A stretch of DNA of 64,000 nucleotides from Nitrospirota bacterium (GCA_013388455.1 JACAFF010000039.1:1-64000); one strand, 5' to 3'. Shown: positions 1 to 9,418, numbered from the stretch's first letter. Notes: generated from the sequence alone by a model not told the origin. Numbers and translations: made by a program.

Positions 1-664
1 GCCACTTTTCAGATATAGAAAGTTCTTTGGTACGTTCCTTTACCAATTCTTCAAGATGGGAAGAGTATTGCTCAAGTTTTTGTTTTTCTTGATTGAGTTC
101 ATATTGAAGGCTGAGCTCGCTTGTCAGTCTTTTCTGGTTAAGAAATCGTATAACTGTTGTTACTGAAGCTGTCGATAATAAGAACGCATTGTTGTTTATA
201 AAAGTATGTAAATCCGAAATATTGTCAAAAAGAATGATTGGAACAAGATATATAGAATAAGCTATAGCAACAATTAACAAGGCTGTTTTGAGAAAACACG
301 GGATAAAACCAAGTACAAAGACAAGGGTTAGTACGATGCCAGCGTAATAGGTTGACTTGTGTCCTCCTGAGGACAATATCATAAGCTCGACTGTAGCTGA
401 TGTAAGGACTGTACTGAAGATGATGATAAGATTTTGTGATTTTTTGTTCACATGTTTTCTGTTAAAAAGATACAGTATGAGCATTAAGAAAGAACACATC
501 AGTCTGTAAATCAAAAACCTCGTAGCATTTTCCGGATCAACAAATCGGTCAAGGATGTTGAGAAAAGTTATAACAAATGCCCCCAAGACAAGTCCGACAG
601 ACAACCAGAAATTCGTTATTTTTGTTAATTCTTGTTCTATGTAATTGTTTTTATACTGATCCAT
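1..664 (-). CDS. Membrane sensor protein, probable histidine kinase (3' part cut off)
   Basis: Reading leftward from an ATG at 664 the frame stays open to the window edge (about 221 codons). The N-terminal 175 residues hold roughly six hydrophobic segments with very short loops, resembling an integral-membrane sensing module. A charged coiled coil follows, ending in LEELVKERTKELSISEKW, the kind of linker that precedes a histidine-kinase or diguanylate-cyclase output domain. The output domain lies outside the window, so the enzyme class is inferred. The gene is last in a same-strand run that begins at 6161 and lies only 64 bp behind the acyl carrier protein gene, so co-transcription is likely. 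The start has only a weak ribosome-binding site. Confidence 0.7.
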   Translation of the reverse strand, partial: MDQYKNNYIEQELTKITNFWLSVGLVLGAFVITFLNILDRFVDPENATRFLIYRLMCSFLMLILYLFNRKHVNKKSQNLIIIFSTVLTSATVELMILSSGGHKSTYYAGIVLTLVFVLGFIPCFLKTALLIVAIAYSIYLVPIILFDNISDLHTFINNNAFLLSTASVTTVIRFLNQKRLTSELSLQYELNQEKQKLEQYSSHLEELVKERTKELSISEKW

Positions 665-728
665 AGCCCTATCTATATCTTAAAGTAAAAAGCATTACTT
701 TTACTGGCTTAAAGTAAATTCATTATTA

Positions 729-971
729 CTATTTTACAATCAATTCTTTTGCTAAGTCTATAATTTGCTTTACAGTGGAAATCTGCGGTATGTCTTCGTC
801 ACGCACAGAAACCTTAAACTTTTTCTCAAGTGCTACGATAATCTCAATAGCCTTAATAGAATCGATCTCCAAGTCTTTAGCAAGATTCGATTCAGGTTTG
901 ATTTCCACTTCTTCCATCCCAGAGACTTCTGAAATTATTGATATAATTTCCTTTTCTAAAGTATCAAACAT
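729..971 (-). CDS. Acyl carrier protein
   Basis: An 80-residue acidic helical protein with the carrier signature DSIKAIE, where Ser38 is the expected 4'-phosphopantetheine attachment site. Length is normal for a stand-alone ACP. It abuts the upstream ketosynthase gene with no gap, so translation is probably coupled. Because it sits among two ketosynthase-like proteins, a dehydratase and methyltransferases rather than with fabD and fabG, it is probably a dedicated carrier for this locus and not the housekeeping AcpP. That last point is inference. Confidence 0.93.
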   Translation of the reverse strand: MFDTLEKEIISIISEVSGMEEVEIKPESNLAKDLEIDSIKAIEIIVALEKKFKVSVRDEDIPQISTVKQIIDLAKELIVK

Positions 972-2207
972 TTATCTTTCTCCTTGCGAAATGAATTTTT
1001 TTAAAACCAGACAGGCATTATTCCCACCGAATGCAAAAGAGTTATTCAAGGCTATTGTTACTTTGTGTTCCCTTGCTTTGTTTGGCACACAATCAATATC
1101 GCATTCAGGATCCGGTGTTTCAAAGTTAATGGTTGGCGGTATAATATCGTTCTTCACTGTCAGAGCACATGAAACTGCTTCAAGTGCTGATGCTGCTCCC
1201 ATAGTATGACCAATCATAGATTTTATTGAGCTCACAGGAATTTCTTTATATCTTGAGCCAAAGACCTCTTTTATTGCTGCAGATTCAGCTTTATCATTTG
1301 TAGGAGTTCCCGTTCCGTGTGCGCTTATGTAATCAACATCCTCTCTCTGAATTCCAGATTCGGACAATGCTCTTAGCATACACCGGACAAGGCCTTCAAC
1401 AGAAGGTTGGGTCATATGTTGTGCATCACAACTCAAACCATAACCTAATATTTCGGCATAAATAGGAGCACCTCTTTCGATAGCGTGCGTTAGAGATTCT
1501 AATACAAGTATGGCTGAACCTTCTGCAACCATCATCCCTTTTCTGTTTTTATCGAATGGTTGGCATTTTTCTGGTGCAACTGCTTTGAATTGATTAAAGC
1601 CTGTAAATGAAATTCTTGAGAAAGGATCCGATGCACCAGCAAATACAATATCAGCTTTTTTCATACGAATTAAATCAAATCCATATCCTATTGCATAATT
1701 TCCTGCTGCGCAGGCTGTTGAGAAAATGTAATTTGGACCATTAAGATTTAGTTCTCTGGCAATCATGGCAGGGGTTGTATGTGTTGGAAGCTGAAAAAAC
1801 AATTCACTTTCAACGGCATCATTTTTTATTAGTCTGTCATTTATTTTTTCAATTGTTTGTATAGAACCAGAAGTAGTACCGATACAAGTACCTGTCTTAA
1901 TGTTAGAGATGATATCATTTGTGAGCTTTGAGTCTTCGATTGCAAATTTCATAGCTGTAAGAGCAAGCTGTGAAGCTCTGCTGTATAAATGAACTTTCTG
2001 TTCCGGAATAAAATTAAAAGGATCGAAATCTTTTATCTCACCTCCGTAGTGAGTGAAATGATTCGATGTATCAAAAGAAAAGACAGGACTTATTCCGGAA
2101 TGGCCTTCAAGGAGGCTGTCCCAAAAATTTTTCCAGCCATTCCCAATTGACGAAATGACACCCAGGCCAGTTATAACTATCCGACGATTGTCAGCATAAT
2201 TCATCAT
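972..2207 (-). CDS. Beta-ketoacyl-ACP synthase, FabF type, catalytically complete
   Basis: 411 residues, the usual length of a KAS II. The thiolase-fold catalytic triad is intact: Cys166 in STACAAGN, His297 in SAHGTGTPTND and His334 in MIGHTMGAAS. It should condense malonyl-ACP with an acyl starter while releasing CO2. The gene lies between a methyltransferase gene (10 bp gap) and the ACP gene (adjacent). A second, catalytically altered ketosynthase-like gene stands two genes upstream, so the two may form a KS/chain-length-factor heterodimer as in type II polyketide systems. The FabF-like fold is clear; membership of a specialised pathway is inferred from context. Confidence 0.93.
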   Translation of the reverse strand: MMNYADNRRIVITGLGVISSIGNGWKNFWDSLLEGHSGISPVFSFDTSNHFTHYGGEIKDFDPFNFIPEQKVHLYSRASQLALTAMKFAIEDSKLTNDIISNIKTGTCIGTTSGSIQTIEKINDRLIKNDAVESELFFQLPTHTTPAMIARELNLNGPNYIFSTACAAGNYAIGYGFDLIRMKKADIVFAGASDPFSRISFTGFNQFKAVAPEKCQPFDKNRKGMMVAEGSAILVLESLTHAIERGAPIYAEILGYGLSCDAQHMTQPSVEGLVRCMLRALSESGIQREDVDYISAHGTGTPTNDKAESAAIKEVFGSRYKEIPVSSIKSMIGHTMGAASALEAVSCALTVKNDIIPPTINFETPDPECDIDCVPNKAREHKVTIALNNSFAFGGNNACLVLKKFISQGER

Positions 2208-2216
2208 AAATATTGG

Positions 2217-3074
2217 CTATTTTTTAAAACACAGAAAACGTCCGTATCTGAGGTAATTATAGTGCGTTTCAATCATAACCTTAAAATATCGAATTGATTT
2301 ATGAAAATATTCCTCTGAAGCACCCTTTAAGTATACCTTAGACATTTGCAGTTCTCTCAGACGAGCACGAAGACCGCGGTCAACAATGTCAGTCGTGTCT
2401 TCGGTATGGAGAACAACAAAGCCAGCCTGTTCCAGTAAACTTTTTGTTTCCTGAATAGTGTGCTGGAACCACACACCTTCAGCATACGTTCCGGGAAAAT
2501 CACCTCCAGCCTCATTCAGGTCACCTCTATCACCCCTTGCCCAGTCGTGGAAGCCCATTATTCCGCCCTTTTTTAAGACTCTATACAGACCTGACAGAGC
2601 GACTTCTTTATTCATCCAATGACAAATTGTTTCGTTGTGAAAAATCTTGTTAAAAGTGTTTTCAGAATAATCTATCTTGTGAACATCTTTAATGTCCCTT
2701 TTTATTAAAAAATCAACCCCCTCAAGAATGTCACAATCGATTGCCTTTTGAATTTGATTTGGATTGATATCGAATCCGATAATCCTGCAGCCATATAATT
2801 TTGCCATGAGTCTTGTTGGGGCGCCATTTCCGCATCCTGCATCCAGTATGAAGTCATCCTTCTCAATCTTCATCATTCTTAGTAGCTTTATTACTTCTGA
2901 TTGCAGGTGATGTGACATGCTTTCAGTATCAAATACCCTTCTATCGAGACTTTTTGGATCAACACCGAAAGACTTATACATTTTTTCAAGTTCTTCTGCT
3001 GTATAAACTGGGAACCCTATATTTTCGGAAAAGCTTTTGATTATATTTTTTGTGACCTGTTCTTCATTTAACAT
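2217..3074 (-). CDS. Class I SAM-dependent methyltransferase
   Basis: 285 residues from the ATG at 3074, chosen because a G-rich ribosome-binding site lies just upstream and because longer starts run deep into the dehydratase gene. The two genes overlap by 11 bp. Motif I, ILDAGCGNGAPTRL (about residues 76-89), with the acidic FDINPNQ motif after it, marks a Rossmann-fold SAM-binding domain. The overall layout resembles the sterol/isoprenoid C-methyltransferase group (HNETICHW motif in mid-domain), but the substrate cannot be read from sequence. Its position inside the ketosynthase cluster suggests it methylates a chain intermediate or product. Confidence 0.85.
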   Translation of the reverse strand: MLNEEQVTKNIIKSFSENIGFPVYTAEELEKMYKSFGVDPKSLDRRVFDTESMSHHLQSEVIKLLRMMKIEKDDFILDAGCGNGAPTRLMAKLYGCRIIGFDINPNQIQKAIDCDILEGVDFLIKRDIKDVHKIDYSENTFNKIFHNETICHWMNKEVALSGLYRVLKKGGIMGFHDWARGDRGDLNEAGGDFPGTYAEGVWFQHTIQETKSLLEQAGFVVLHTEDTTDIVDRGLRARLRELQMSKVYLKGASEEYFHKSIRYFKVMIETHYNYLRYGRFLCFKK

Positions 3075-3531
3075 GACTTTTCCCCCCAAAAACATTCTCT
3101 TTTTTGCTAAATATAAGTTCTGCTTCTGCCACTTTCTTTTCACCAACGAATGCCTCTGCGGTCACGTATGCACCGGTCGATAAAGATTTGATATTCATCA
3201 CCTTAATTTTTAACTGATCCCCTGGAACAACAGGATGATGAAACCGTGCCTTAACAGAACCGAGGAAATAGATAGATTTCTCTTCATTTGGTTCTATCTT
3301 AGTGCCTGCAGCAAAAAGAATTATAGCAGTCTGTGCCATAGCTTCAATTATAGCAACACCTGGCATAATTGCAACTTCAGGAAAATGGCCAAGAAAGAAT
3401 ATGTCATTTCCTGATACATTCTTTACTGCTAAGGCCTCTTTGCCAGGATTAACATCCAAAATCTTATCAATCATGATAAAAGGAAACCGCTGAGGGATAA
3501 GTTTTTTTATCTCTTCAAAATCGAGTTGCAT
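3064..3531 (-). CDS. fabZ: FabZ-type 3-hydroxyacyl-ACP dehydratase
   Basis: 155 residues starting at MQLDFEEIKK. The ATG at 3531 follows the previous gene's TAA by one base and has a GGAGG five bases ahead, which decides the start. It has the hot-dog-fold signature: FLGHFPEVAIMPGVAIIEAM, with catalytic His49 and Glu63, and the FabZ-typical IPQRFPFIMID near the N-terminus. It removes water from 3-hydroxyacyl-ACP to give trans-2-enoyl-ACP. It sits between the degenerate ketosynthase and a methyltransferase gene, so it may be a pathway-specific dehydratase rather than the housekeeping FabZ. Confidence 0.92.
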   Translation of the reverse strand: MQLDFEEIKKLIPQRFPFIMIDKILDVNPGKEALAVKNVSGNDIFFLGHFPEVAIMPGVAIIEAMAQTAIILFAAGTKIEPNEEKSIYFLGSVKARFHHPVVPGDQLKIKVMNIKSLSTGAYVTAEAFVGEKKVAEAELIFSKKENVFGGKSHVK

Positions 3532-3532
3532 T

Positions 3533-4768
3533 TTAGCCTCCATACTTTCCAAGCACGATTGCTGTATTATTACCATAGAAATCAGATGCGGTTAAAAGTA
3601 TATTATTTATTTTTTTACTTATCGCAATATTTGGCACGTAGTCCAGATCGCATTCAGAATCTTTTTCTAAATAATTTACTGTAGGAGGGATGATACCTTT
3701 TTGTAGAGAACAAACTGCTGCAGCAAGAGATAAAGCTCCTGATGCAGAATATGATTCACCTATCATTGATTTGATTGAACTAATAGGTATTTTGTATATC
3801 TGTTTTCCGAAAACCTCCTTAAAAACTTTTGTTTCCATTCTATCAAGTCCTTTAGCGGAGTTTGCGCTTGCAGAAATATAATTTATGTCGTCCGGATAAA
3901 GAGATGCACTTTTCAATGCATTGTTAATTGCGTTAATTAGACCTTTTCCTTTATGACTAAAATTGCTGTCTGATTCAGGATCAAAAGAATTGCCATAACC
4001 AAGCACATAAGCAAGTATTTTCGCGCCTCTTTTTAGTGCATATTCTTCATCTTCAAGAACAAGTACTGAAGCACCTTCAGAAAGAATAAAACCGTTTCTT
4101 CTCGCATCGAACGGGCAACATAGAGGTTCTGACCCATCAGTTCCAGATAAATATCCAAGTTTGTAAAAGGTAAGAAATGTCTCTTCGCATAATTCTTCAA
4201 CTCCTCCGGCAAGCACGATATGCGCTCTACCTAAATTTATAAAATCATAAGCATAAGAGACAGCATCAAGACTGGCACAAAAACCTGTAGATATTGTTGT
4301 ATTGAAGCCTTTTATTTTGAAACGAATTGATACCTGACTTGCTGGGGAATTAATTACTGTATTGGGGAAATGAGATGGATTGACATATTTAGGACCTTCG
4401 ATAAGACTTACACGGTCAAACTGGGATATGCTGTGAAGGCTTCCAAAAGTTGTTCCAATAGAGACACCGGTAGAGTGAGTGTTATCTTCTGAGATGTAAA
4501 GATTTGCATCTTCAATCGCTAACTTAGCTGCAGAGCAGATCAATGTTGTGCTTCTATCAAGAATGCGAAGATCTTTTTTACCGAGGAAAGTGATGGGATC
4601 AAAATCATTAATTTCCCCTGCTATATGAACATTAAAATTAGATGTATCAAAAAGGCTTATTGTTCTAAATCCTTTTTTGCCTTGAACCAGGTTATCCCAG
4701 TAAATGTCTTTCCCAATTCCTATCGGTGAAATAACACCAATACCGGTTATAACAATTTTTTTGTTCAT
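3533..4768 (-). CDS. Ketosynthase-like protein lacking catalytic histidines (chain-length-factor-like)
   Basis: 411 residues, same length and fold as the KAS II at 972-2207. Cys164 is present in STGFCASLD. The first catalytic histidine (HGTGT block) is replaced: the region reads YISASANSAKGLD with Ser301. The second (GHTMGA block) reads MIGESYSASG with Glu338. Without these histidines decarboxylative condensation should fail, so it is more likely a partner subunit like the chain-length factors of type II polyketide and aryl polyene systems. Classical CLFs lose the cysteine; this one keeps it, which is unusual. The next gene follows one base after its stop. Confidence 0.85.
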   Translation of the reverse strand: MNKKIVITGIGVISPIGIGKDIYWDNLVQGKKGFRTISLFDTSNFNVHIAGEINDFDPITFLGKKDLRILDRSTTLICSAAKLAIEDANLYISEDNTHSTGVSIGTTFGSLHSISQFDRVSLIEGPKYVNPSHFPNTVINSPASQVSIRFKIKGFNTTISTGFCASLDAVSYAYDFINLGRAHIVLAGGVEELCEETFLTFYKLGYLSGTDGSEPLCCPFDARRNGFILSEGASVLVLEDEEYALKRGAKILAYVLGYGNSFDPESDSNFSHKGKGLINAINNALKSASLYPDDINYISASANSAKGLDRMETKVFKEVFGKQIYKIPISSIKSMIGESYSASGALSLAAAVCSLQKGIIPPTVNYLEKDSECDLDYVPNIAISKKINNILLTASDFYGNNTAIVLGKYGG

Positions 4769-4880
4769 TCCTTTTTAATTTTATATCATTTAAAATTTAA
4801 TAAAATACTTTAATAAACGATGCTAACTATTTGAATTATAGTATAATTATACATAGCTGAATTAACCCCTACAAAAAAAG

Positions 4881-6161
4881 TTATTTTCTTATCAAATAAA
4901 ATACAATCAAACCAGAGTTATCACGGTTTTCTGATATTGCAGAATCAGGTATATTAGCCATGGTCAATATATTCCTGAATTCTTCTTCATTCCTCTGGAG
5001 GAAGCCGTCCCAGTCAACAATCCAGTGATAATCCGGGCCAATATAACGATTTGCATCCTTAAAAGCTGCTATTAAAATGCCACCTGAATTAAGAAGTTGA
5101 TACAGGGAATTTAATATTCTTATTAGAAATTCGGTTTCAAGATAATCAAAAAATCCAACACTGTAAATAATATCCTGCTTCCCGAATTCTTTCATGTTTA
5201 ATTCGTGGTCGAACATTCTGAGTGCATTATATTTTCGAAGGACAACCTGTTTTGATGATAGAGGAGAAATGTTTGTATATGAGAGACGATTGGCAGCAAA
5301 AGCAAGAGCATCGTTATCAAGATCAATGCATGTAAATTTAGCAGATGAACTTTCGATTTCGGAAGATAATTCAAACACTTCTCTGCAAGACCCGCACGCT
5401 ATATTTAATACAGCGGGATTATTTCTAATTAGTAGTTCATCTTTCAATATTGTTCTTAGTTTTTCTATTCTGTTTCTTACTGCTACAGTCAATGGAGCCC
5501 TTAGAAAAGCTAAATCCAGATAATAGCCAAGTCCTTGGGATAACGGGGTATTCCTGTACATGCCTTCGAGCATTTTATAGTCACCTTGATAGCCCTGAGG
5601 CCATGTTCGTGCACGGTTCATGAAATAGCTTTTTGATATTATATGGTTTGTTTTTTCACGGAATCTTATTTGAGCATCACGTATAATATTTCTGTCTTTA
5701 ACTTTTTCTTCAAAGTGTATATATGCATTTCTTATCTCTGAAATAGCATCCTCTATAGCCTGTAAAATGTCCTGAGGATTTTCATTTTTGTTTTGACATT
5801 TTTTTTCTATTTCTTCGAGTCGTTTGTTGAATAATTCTGTCGCTTCATCGATAATATCAACATGTTTCCCGTCCAGTTCAACTCCTACCCGGTAGCCATT
5901 ATCAGACTTAATACAATACTTTACAAAACCAGCTTTATCTTCTATGCCCTCATTAAACCAGATAATATGCCCCGGTTCTAACGGATAGTCTGTGTAAATA
6001 CCTAAACCATTTTCACTGATATCAAAAGACCTGCCATGTGCCTTTAGCCATTTGCGTTTCCTGTCAATAATTGAGCTGAAAGAATAATCAATAGATTGAG
6101 TAAACGGTTTTCTTTCAAATCTCCTTACCCTTTCATACTGAGCTTTCAATACATTTTCCAT
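4881..6161 (-). CDS. PilZ domain fused to a PhcB-like SAM methyltransferase
   Basis: 426 residues. The N-terminal ~110 residues form a PilZ domain with the c-di-GMP signature: R13-x3-R17 and DISENG (Asp47, Ser49, Gly52). A charged helical linker follows. The C-terminal ~200 residues are a class I methyltransferase with NIACGSCREVFEL (253-265) and FTCIDLDNDAL (276-286), plus IIYSVGFFDYL and the GYQGDY segment. These blocks resemble the PhcB family, which makes fatty-acid methyl-ester quorum signals in Ralstonia; this is recognition by eye. It is first gene of the minus-strand locus, with a good AGGAGG before the ATG. The fusion suggests c-di-GMP-controlled methyl transfer. Confidence 0.82.
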   Translation of the reverse strand: MENVLKAQYERVRRFERKPFTQSIDYSFSSIIDRKRKWLKAHGRSFDISENGLGIYTDYPLEPGHIIWFNEGIEDKAGFVKYCIKSDNGYRVGVELDGKHVDIIDEATELFNKRLEEIEKKCQNKNENPQDILQAIEDAISEIRNAYIHFEEKVKDRNIIRDAQIRFREKTNHIISKSYFMNRARTWPQGYQGDYKMLEGMYRNTPLSQGLGYYLDLAFLRAPLTVAVRNRIEKLRTILKDELLIRNNPAVLNIACGSCREVFELSSEIESSSAKFTCIDLDNDALAFAANRLSYTNISPLSSKQVVLRKYNALRMFDHELNMKEFGKQDIIYSVGFFDYLETEFLIRILNSLYQLLNSGGILIAAFKDANRYIGPDYHWIVDWDGFLQRNEEEFRNILTMANIPDSAISENRDNSGLIVFYLIRK

Positions 6162-6237
6162 GCTGTTTTACCTCCTCTTTATAGAAAAATAGTTTTATAA
6201 AAATGACAAAATGTTTTTAACCATAATTTAAACAATT

Positions 6238-7020
6238 CTATTCTGTCTTGCTCCCTTTCCCAAATTTATCTAAAAAAGGTTTTACAAGATCTATCGGGAC
6301 AGGGAAGATTATCGTTGAGTTTTTCTCTGTTGCAATTTCTGTCAAAGTCTGCAGAAATCTAAGCTGTAATGCCGAGGGTGAAGTTGCAATAATATTTGCA
6401 GCCTCTGTGAGTTTTTGCGCAGCCTGGAATTCACCTTCAGCATGGATAACCTTTGCCCTTCTTTCACGTTCGGCTTCTGCCTGTTTAGCAATCGCTCTTA
6501 ACATTTCAGTTGGGAGATCAACATTTTTTACTTCGACCGCAGTTACTTTTATACCCCATGGCTCGGTCTGGAAATCGATAACCTTTTGAAGCTCTGCATT
6601 GACTTCCTCTCTTTTAGTCAGAAGATCGTCAAGCTGGCTCTGTCCGAGTATGCTCCTGAGTGTTGTTTGAGAAATCTGTGAAGTAGCAAAATAGAAATCT
6701 TCGACCTCAGTGATGGCTTTTATAGGATCCATTACACGGAAATAGATAACTGCATTAACTTTAACAGTTATATTATCTTTTGTTATTACGTCCTGAGGTG
6801 GCACATCCATAGTTACCGTCCTTAGACTGACTTTAACGAGTTTGTCGATTATCGGCCAAATTATGACAAGGCCAGGACCTTTAACTGGTATCACCCTGCC
6901 AAGCCTGAAGACAACTCCTCTTTCATATTCCCTTAGAATTTTGATAGCACTTGAAAGGAAATATATAATTAAGAATATTATCAAGAGGAAACCCATAAAA
7001 GATGGTGCAATAAAAGGCAT
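6238..7020 (-). CDS. Slipin/stomatin-like SPFH-domain membrane protein
   Basis: 260 residues. One N-terminal hydrophobic hairpin segment (about residues 5-25) precedes a band-7/SPFH domain with [26 protein letters not shown] and the family-typical [12 protein letters not shown]. The C-terminal part carries the helical [17 protein letters not shown] stretch that drives oligomer formation. A ribosome-binding site (AAAGGAG) precedes the ATG. It lies 19 bp behind a NfeD/ClpP-class protease gene; slipin-NfeD pairs are conserved across bacteria and archaea and are thought to organise membrane microdomains and quality control. The family call is firm, the cellular role only general. Confidence 0.93.
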   Translation of the reverse strand: MPFIAPSFMGFLLIIFLIIYFLSSAIKILREYERGVVFRLGRVIPVKGPGLVIIWPIIDKLVKVSLRTVTMDVPPQDVITKDNITVKVNAVIYFRVMDPIKAITEVEDFYFATSQISQTTLRSILGQSQLDDLLTKREEVNAELQKVIDFQTEPWGIKVTAVEVKNVDLPTEMLRAIAKQAEAERERRAKVIHAEGEFQAAQKLTEAANIIATSPSALQLRFLQTLTEIATEKNSTIIFPVPIDLVKPFLDKFGKGSKTE

Positions 7021-7039
7021 GATAAACTCCTTTCTTAAA

Positions 7040-8359
7040 CTATAGTTTTTTTACCTTAACAGTTAAACCTTCGATAGATTCTATAACTATCTTTTCCCCT
7101 TTTGTTATAGGTTCATCTGAAAAAGCTGACCATCGTTCTCCGTGTAATAATACCATTCCTCCTTCTTTTGTAATATTGGTAACCGCAATACCTTTTTCTC
7201 CCATTAGACCCTCTAACCCTGTTACAGGTTTTCTTTTATATGCCTTAAATGCAAGGCTGAATGTTAGTGTAAAAAATAAGGCAGTTATGATTACTGCTGG
7301 AAGTATGATGTAAAAGGAAAGTTTCATGAACGGTGCTGGTGATTCAAATAACATGATTGAACCAAGTATCATTGAAATTATTCCACCTATCGTTAATATG
7401 CCATGTGATATGATTTTTACTTCCAATATAAACATGATAATGGAAAGAATGATTAATAACAAGCCTGCATAATTTACAGGAAGGGTCTGAAAAGAATAGA
7501 AGGCGAGTATCAGGCATATCCCTCCTATCACTCCAGGAAAAATTGAACCTGGGTTTGTTAGCTCAAAAAATAGACCATAAAAACCAAGGAGCATTAATAT
7601 ATAAGCAATATTAGGATCAGATATCAGCCCCAGTATTTTGTGTCTGATGCTCATGTTTTCACGTATTACAACAGCATTTTTGGTATTTAGCACTTTTTCC
7701 CCGAGAATTGTTTGAACTTTTTTACCATGGATTTCGTCAAGTAAAGAATTGATATTCTTTGATATTAAATCAATTACATGAAGATTAAGGGCCTCTGTTT
7801 CTGTAGCAGAAATGCTTTTTCTGACAGCATCTTCTGCCCATTGAATATTTCTTGCTCTTTTCTCAGCAATAGATTTTATGTATGCAGCCGCATCGTTTGT
7901 TGCTTTTTCTGCCATTGTTTTATCCATTTTTTCACCGATACCTACAGGATGAGCAGCCCCTATATTTGTTCCTGGAGCCATTGCTGCAATATGTGATGCC
8001 AGAGTTATAAAGACACCTGCTGAAGCTGCCCTGCTTCCACTTGGTGAGACATATACTATTACTGGTATTTCACTGCCAATTATATCTTTCACAATATTTC
8101 TCATAGAAGTATCTAATCCACCCGGAGTATCTAATTCAATAATGAAAGCTTCCACTTTTCTTTCATTTGCTTTTTTTATTTGTTTTGTAATGAATTCAGC
8201 AACAACTGGATTTATTACGCTCTGAATAGTTATTACCATAACTTCTTTTTTTGTTTCTTGTGAATATGATATAGAAAAAATTGAATAGAGTAGAAAAATT
8301 AAAATAATACTCCATGAAAATATAATTTTTTTCTTTAAACAAAAGGGGGTATATATCAT
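7040..8359 (-). CDS. nfeD: NfeD-family membrane-bound serine protease (ClpP class)
   Basis: 439 residues. An N-terminal signal/anchor (about 11-33) leads to an extracytoplasmic ClpP-like protease domain with [10 protein letters not shown], Ser113 being the likely nucleophile; Lys152 in [12 protein letters not shown] is a candidate base by spacing. Four or five hydrophobic segments follow (about 248-360). The C-terminal ~60 residues form the NfeD OB-fold ([12 protein letters not shown]). This is the full-length NfeD1b architecture. Its partner slipin follows in the same operon; archaeal homologues cleave stomatin C-termini, so the slipin at 6238-7020 may be its substrate (known for the family, inferred here). 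Confidence 0.93.
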   Translation of the reverse strand: MIYTPFCLKKKIIFSWSIILIFLLYSIFSISYSQETKKEVMVITIQSVINPVVAEFITKQIKKANERKVEAFIIELDTPGGLDTSMRNIVKDIIGSEIPVIVYVSPSGSRAASAGVFITLASHIAAMAPGTNIGAAHPVGIGEKMDKTMAEKATNDAAAYIKSIAEKRARNIQWAEDAVRKSISATETEALNLHVIDLISKNINSLLDEIHGKKVQTILGEKVLNTKNAVVIRENMSIRHKILGLISDPNIAYILMLLGFYGLFFELTNPGSIFPGVIGGICLILAFYSFQTLPVNYAGLLLIILSIIMFILEVKIISHGILTIGGIISMILGSIMLFESPAPFMKLSFYIILPAVIITALFFTLTFSLAFKAYKRKPVTGLEGLMGEKGIAVTNITKEGGMVLLHGERWSAFSDEPITKGEKIVIESIEGLTVKVKKL

Positions 8360-8420
8360 ATTTCAAATTATAGTTTTAATAAAAAGGAATTTCAACAAGC
8401 TATTAAAATATATAAAATCG

Positions 8421-9353
8421 TTAAATTTCAAGCAGTTCAAAAAGTGTTATTAATACAGATTCACTTAGTGCTTTAAGATTATATCCACCCTCGAGGGTAA
8501 AAATAATGGGCGGGATTGTATGTCGTACTAACTTTTGACATGAAATAATACTTCTTACAATATTTCTTATTCCTTCATTAGAAACATAAATTCCAGAGAG
8601 AGGATCACTCGAAAGAATATCATATCCAGCAGATACGAGAATAATATCAGGATTAAATTTCATTACGAGGTTTGGTAATATATCATTATAACAATGAAAA
8701 AAGTCTTTATCTCCAGAGCCTGCTTGTAAAGGTATATTATATGTAAATCCCTTACCCTTGCCAACCCCTCTTTCTGAATCAGTACCTGTGCCTGGATAAT
8801 GAGGATATTGGTGTGTGCTGAAATAAAATATTGTGTCATCTTCTTCAAATATATGCTGTGTTCCATTTCCATGATGCACATCAAAGTCAACAATAAATAT
8901 CTTTTTATAGCCAATTTTTTGTGCATATCTTGCACCAATAGCAACATTATTGAATATACAAAAACCCATTGCACTATCTTTCTCAGCATGATGCCCAGGA
9001 GGTCTAACTGCACAGAATGCCCTTTCTATTATTCCCTGTTTAGTTTTTTCAAGAGCTTCTATAATGGCGCCAGCAGCGTAAAGTGATACTTCGAATGTAT
9101 GCTCTGATATATATGTATCCGAATCGTAAAATCCCGTAAAGGATTTTATGTTATCGAAATATTTTTTTGTATGAACTTCAAGAATATCATTTTCTTTTGC
9201 AGGACAGGGTTTTAGATGAATTAGCTTATTCCATAAAATAGATTTCTGGAGTGTTTCGAGGATTACTGTTAATCTCTGAGAAGATTCAGGATGCCCAGGT
9301 GGCATTTTATGCTTAAGAAATATATCATCATATATAAAACCAACTTTTTTCAT
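8421..9353 (-). CDS. HDAC-family (class II-like) deacetylase
   Basis: 310 residues with the arginase/deacetylase fold signatures: VRPPGHHAEKDSAMGFC (His121, His122), VDFDVHHGNGTQ (Asp158 and His160 as zinc ligands), THQYPHYPGTG, and SAGYD near residue 250, then TLEGGYN. Bacterial members act on acetylated lysines or small acetylated amines such as acetoin-pathway or polyamine substrates; the substrate here is unknown. It is the last gene before a 237-bp gap and lies upstream, on the same strand, of the nfeD-slipin pair with a 61-bp spacer, so read-through is possible. Confidence 0.92.
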   Translation of the reverse strand: MKKVGFIYDDIFLKHKMPPGHPESSQRLTVILETLQKSILWNKLIHLKPCPAKENDILEVHTKKYFDNIKSFTGFYDSDTYISEHTFEVSLYAAGAIIEALEKTKQGIIERAFCAVRPPGHHAEKDSAMGFCIFNNVAIGARYAQKIGYKKIFIVDFDVHHGNGTQHIFEEDDTIFYFSTHQYPHYPGTGTDSERGVGKGKGFTYNIPLQAGSGDKDFFHCYNDILPNLVMKFNPDIILVSAGYDILSSDPLSGIYVSNEGIRNIVRSIISCQKLVRHTIPPIIFTLEGGYNLKALSESVLITLFELLEI

Positions 9354-9418
9354 TTTAAACCTGACATTTGCTATAGGGTCTCCATATTTCTGTCATTCTA
9401 CGCTTTATGTGAAAACCA

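Noticed and set aside
775-1209. A 144-codon plus-strand open frame over the ACP and ketosynthase genes
   Set aside because: It is antisense to two clearly conserved genes and its translation shows no family pattern.
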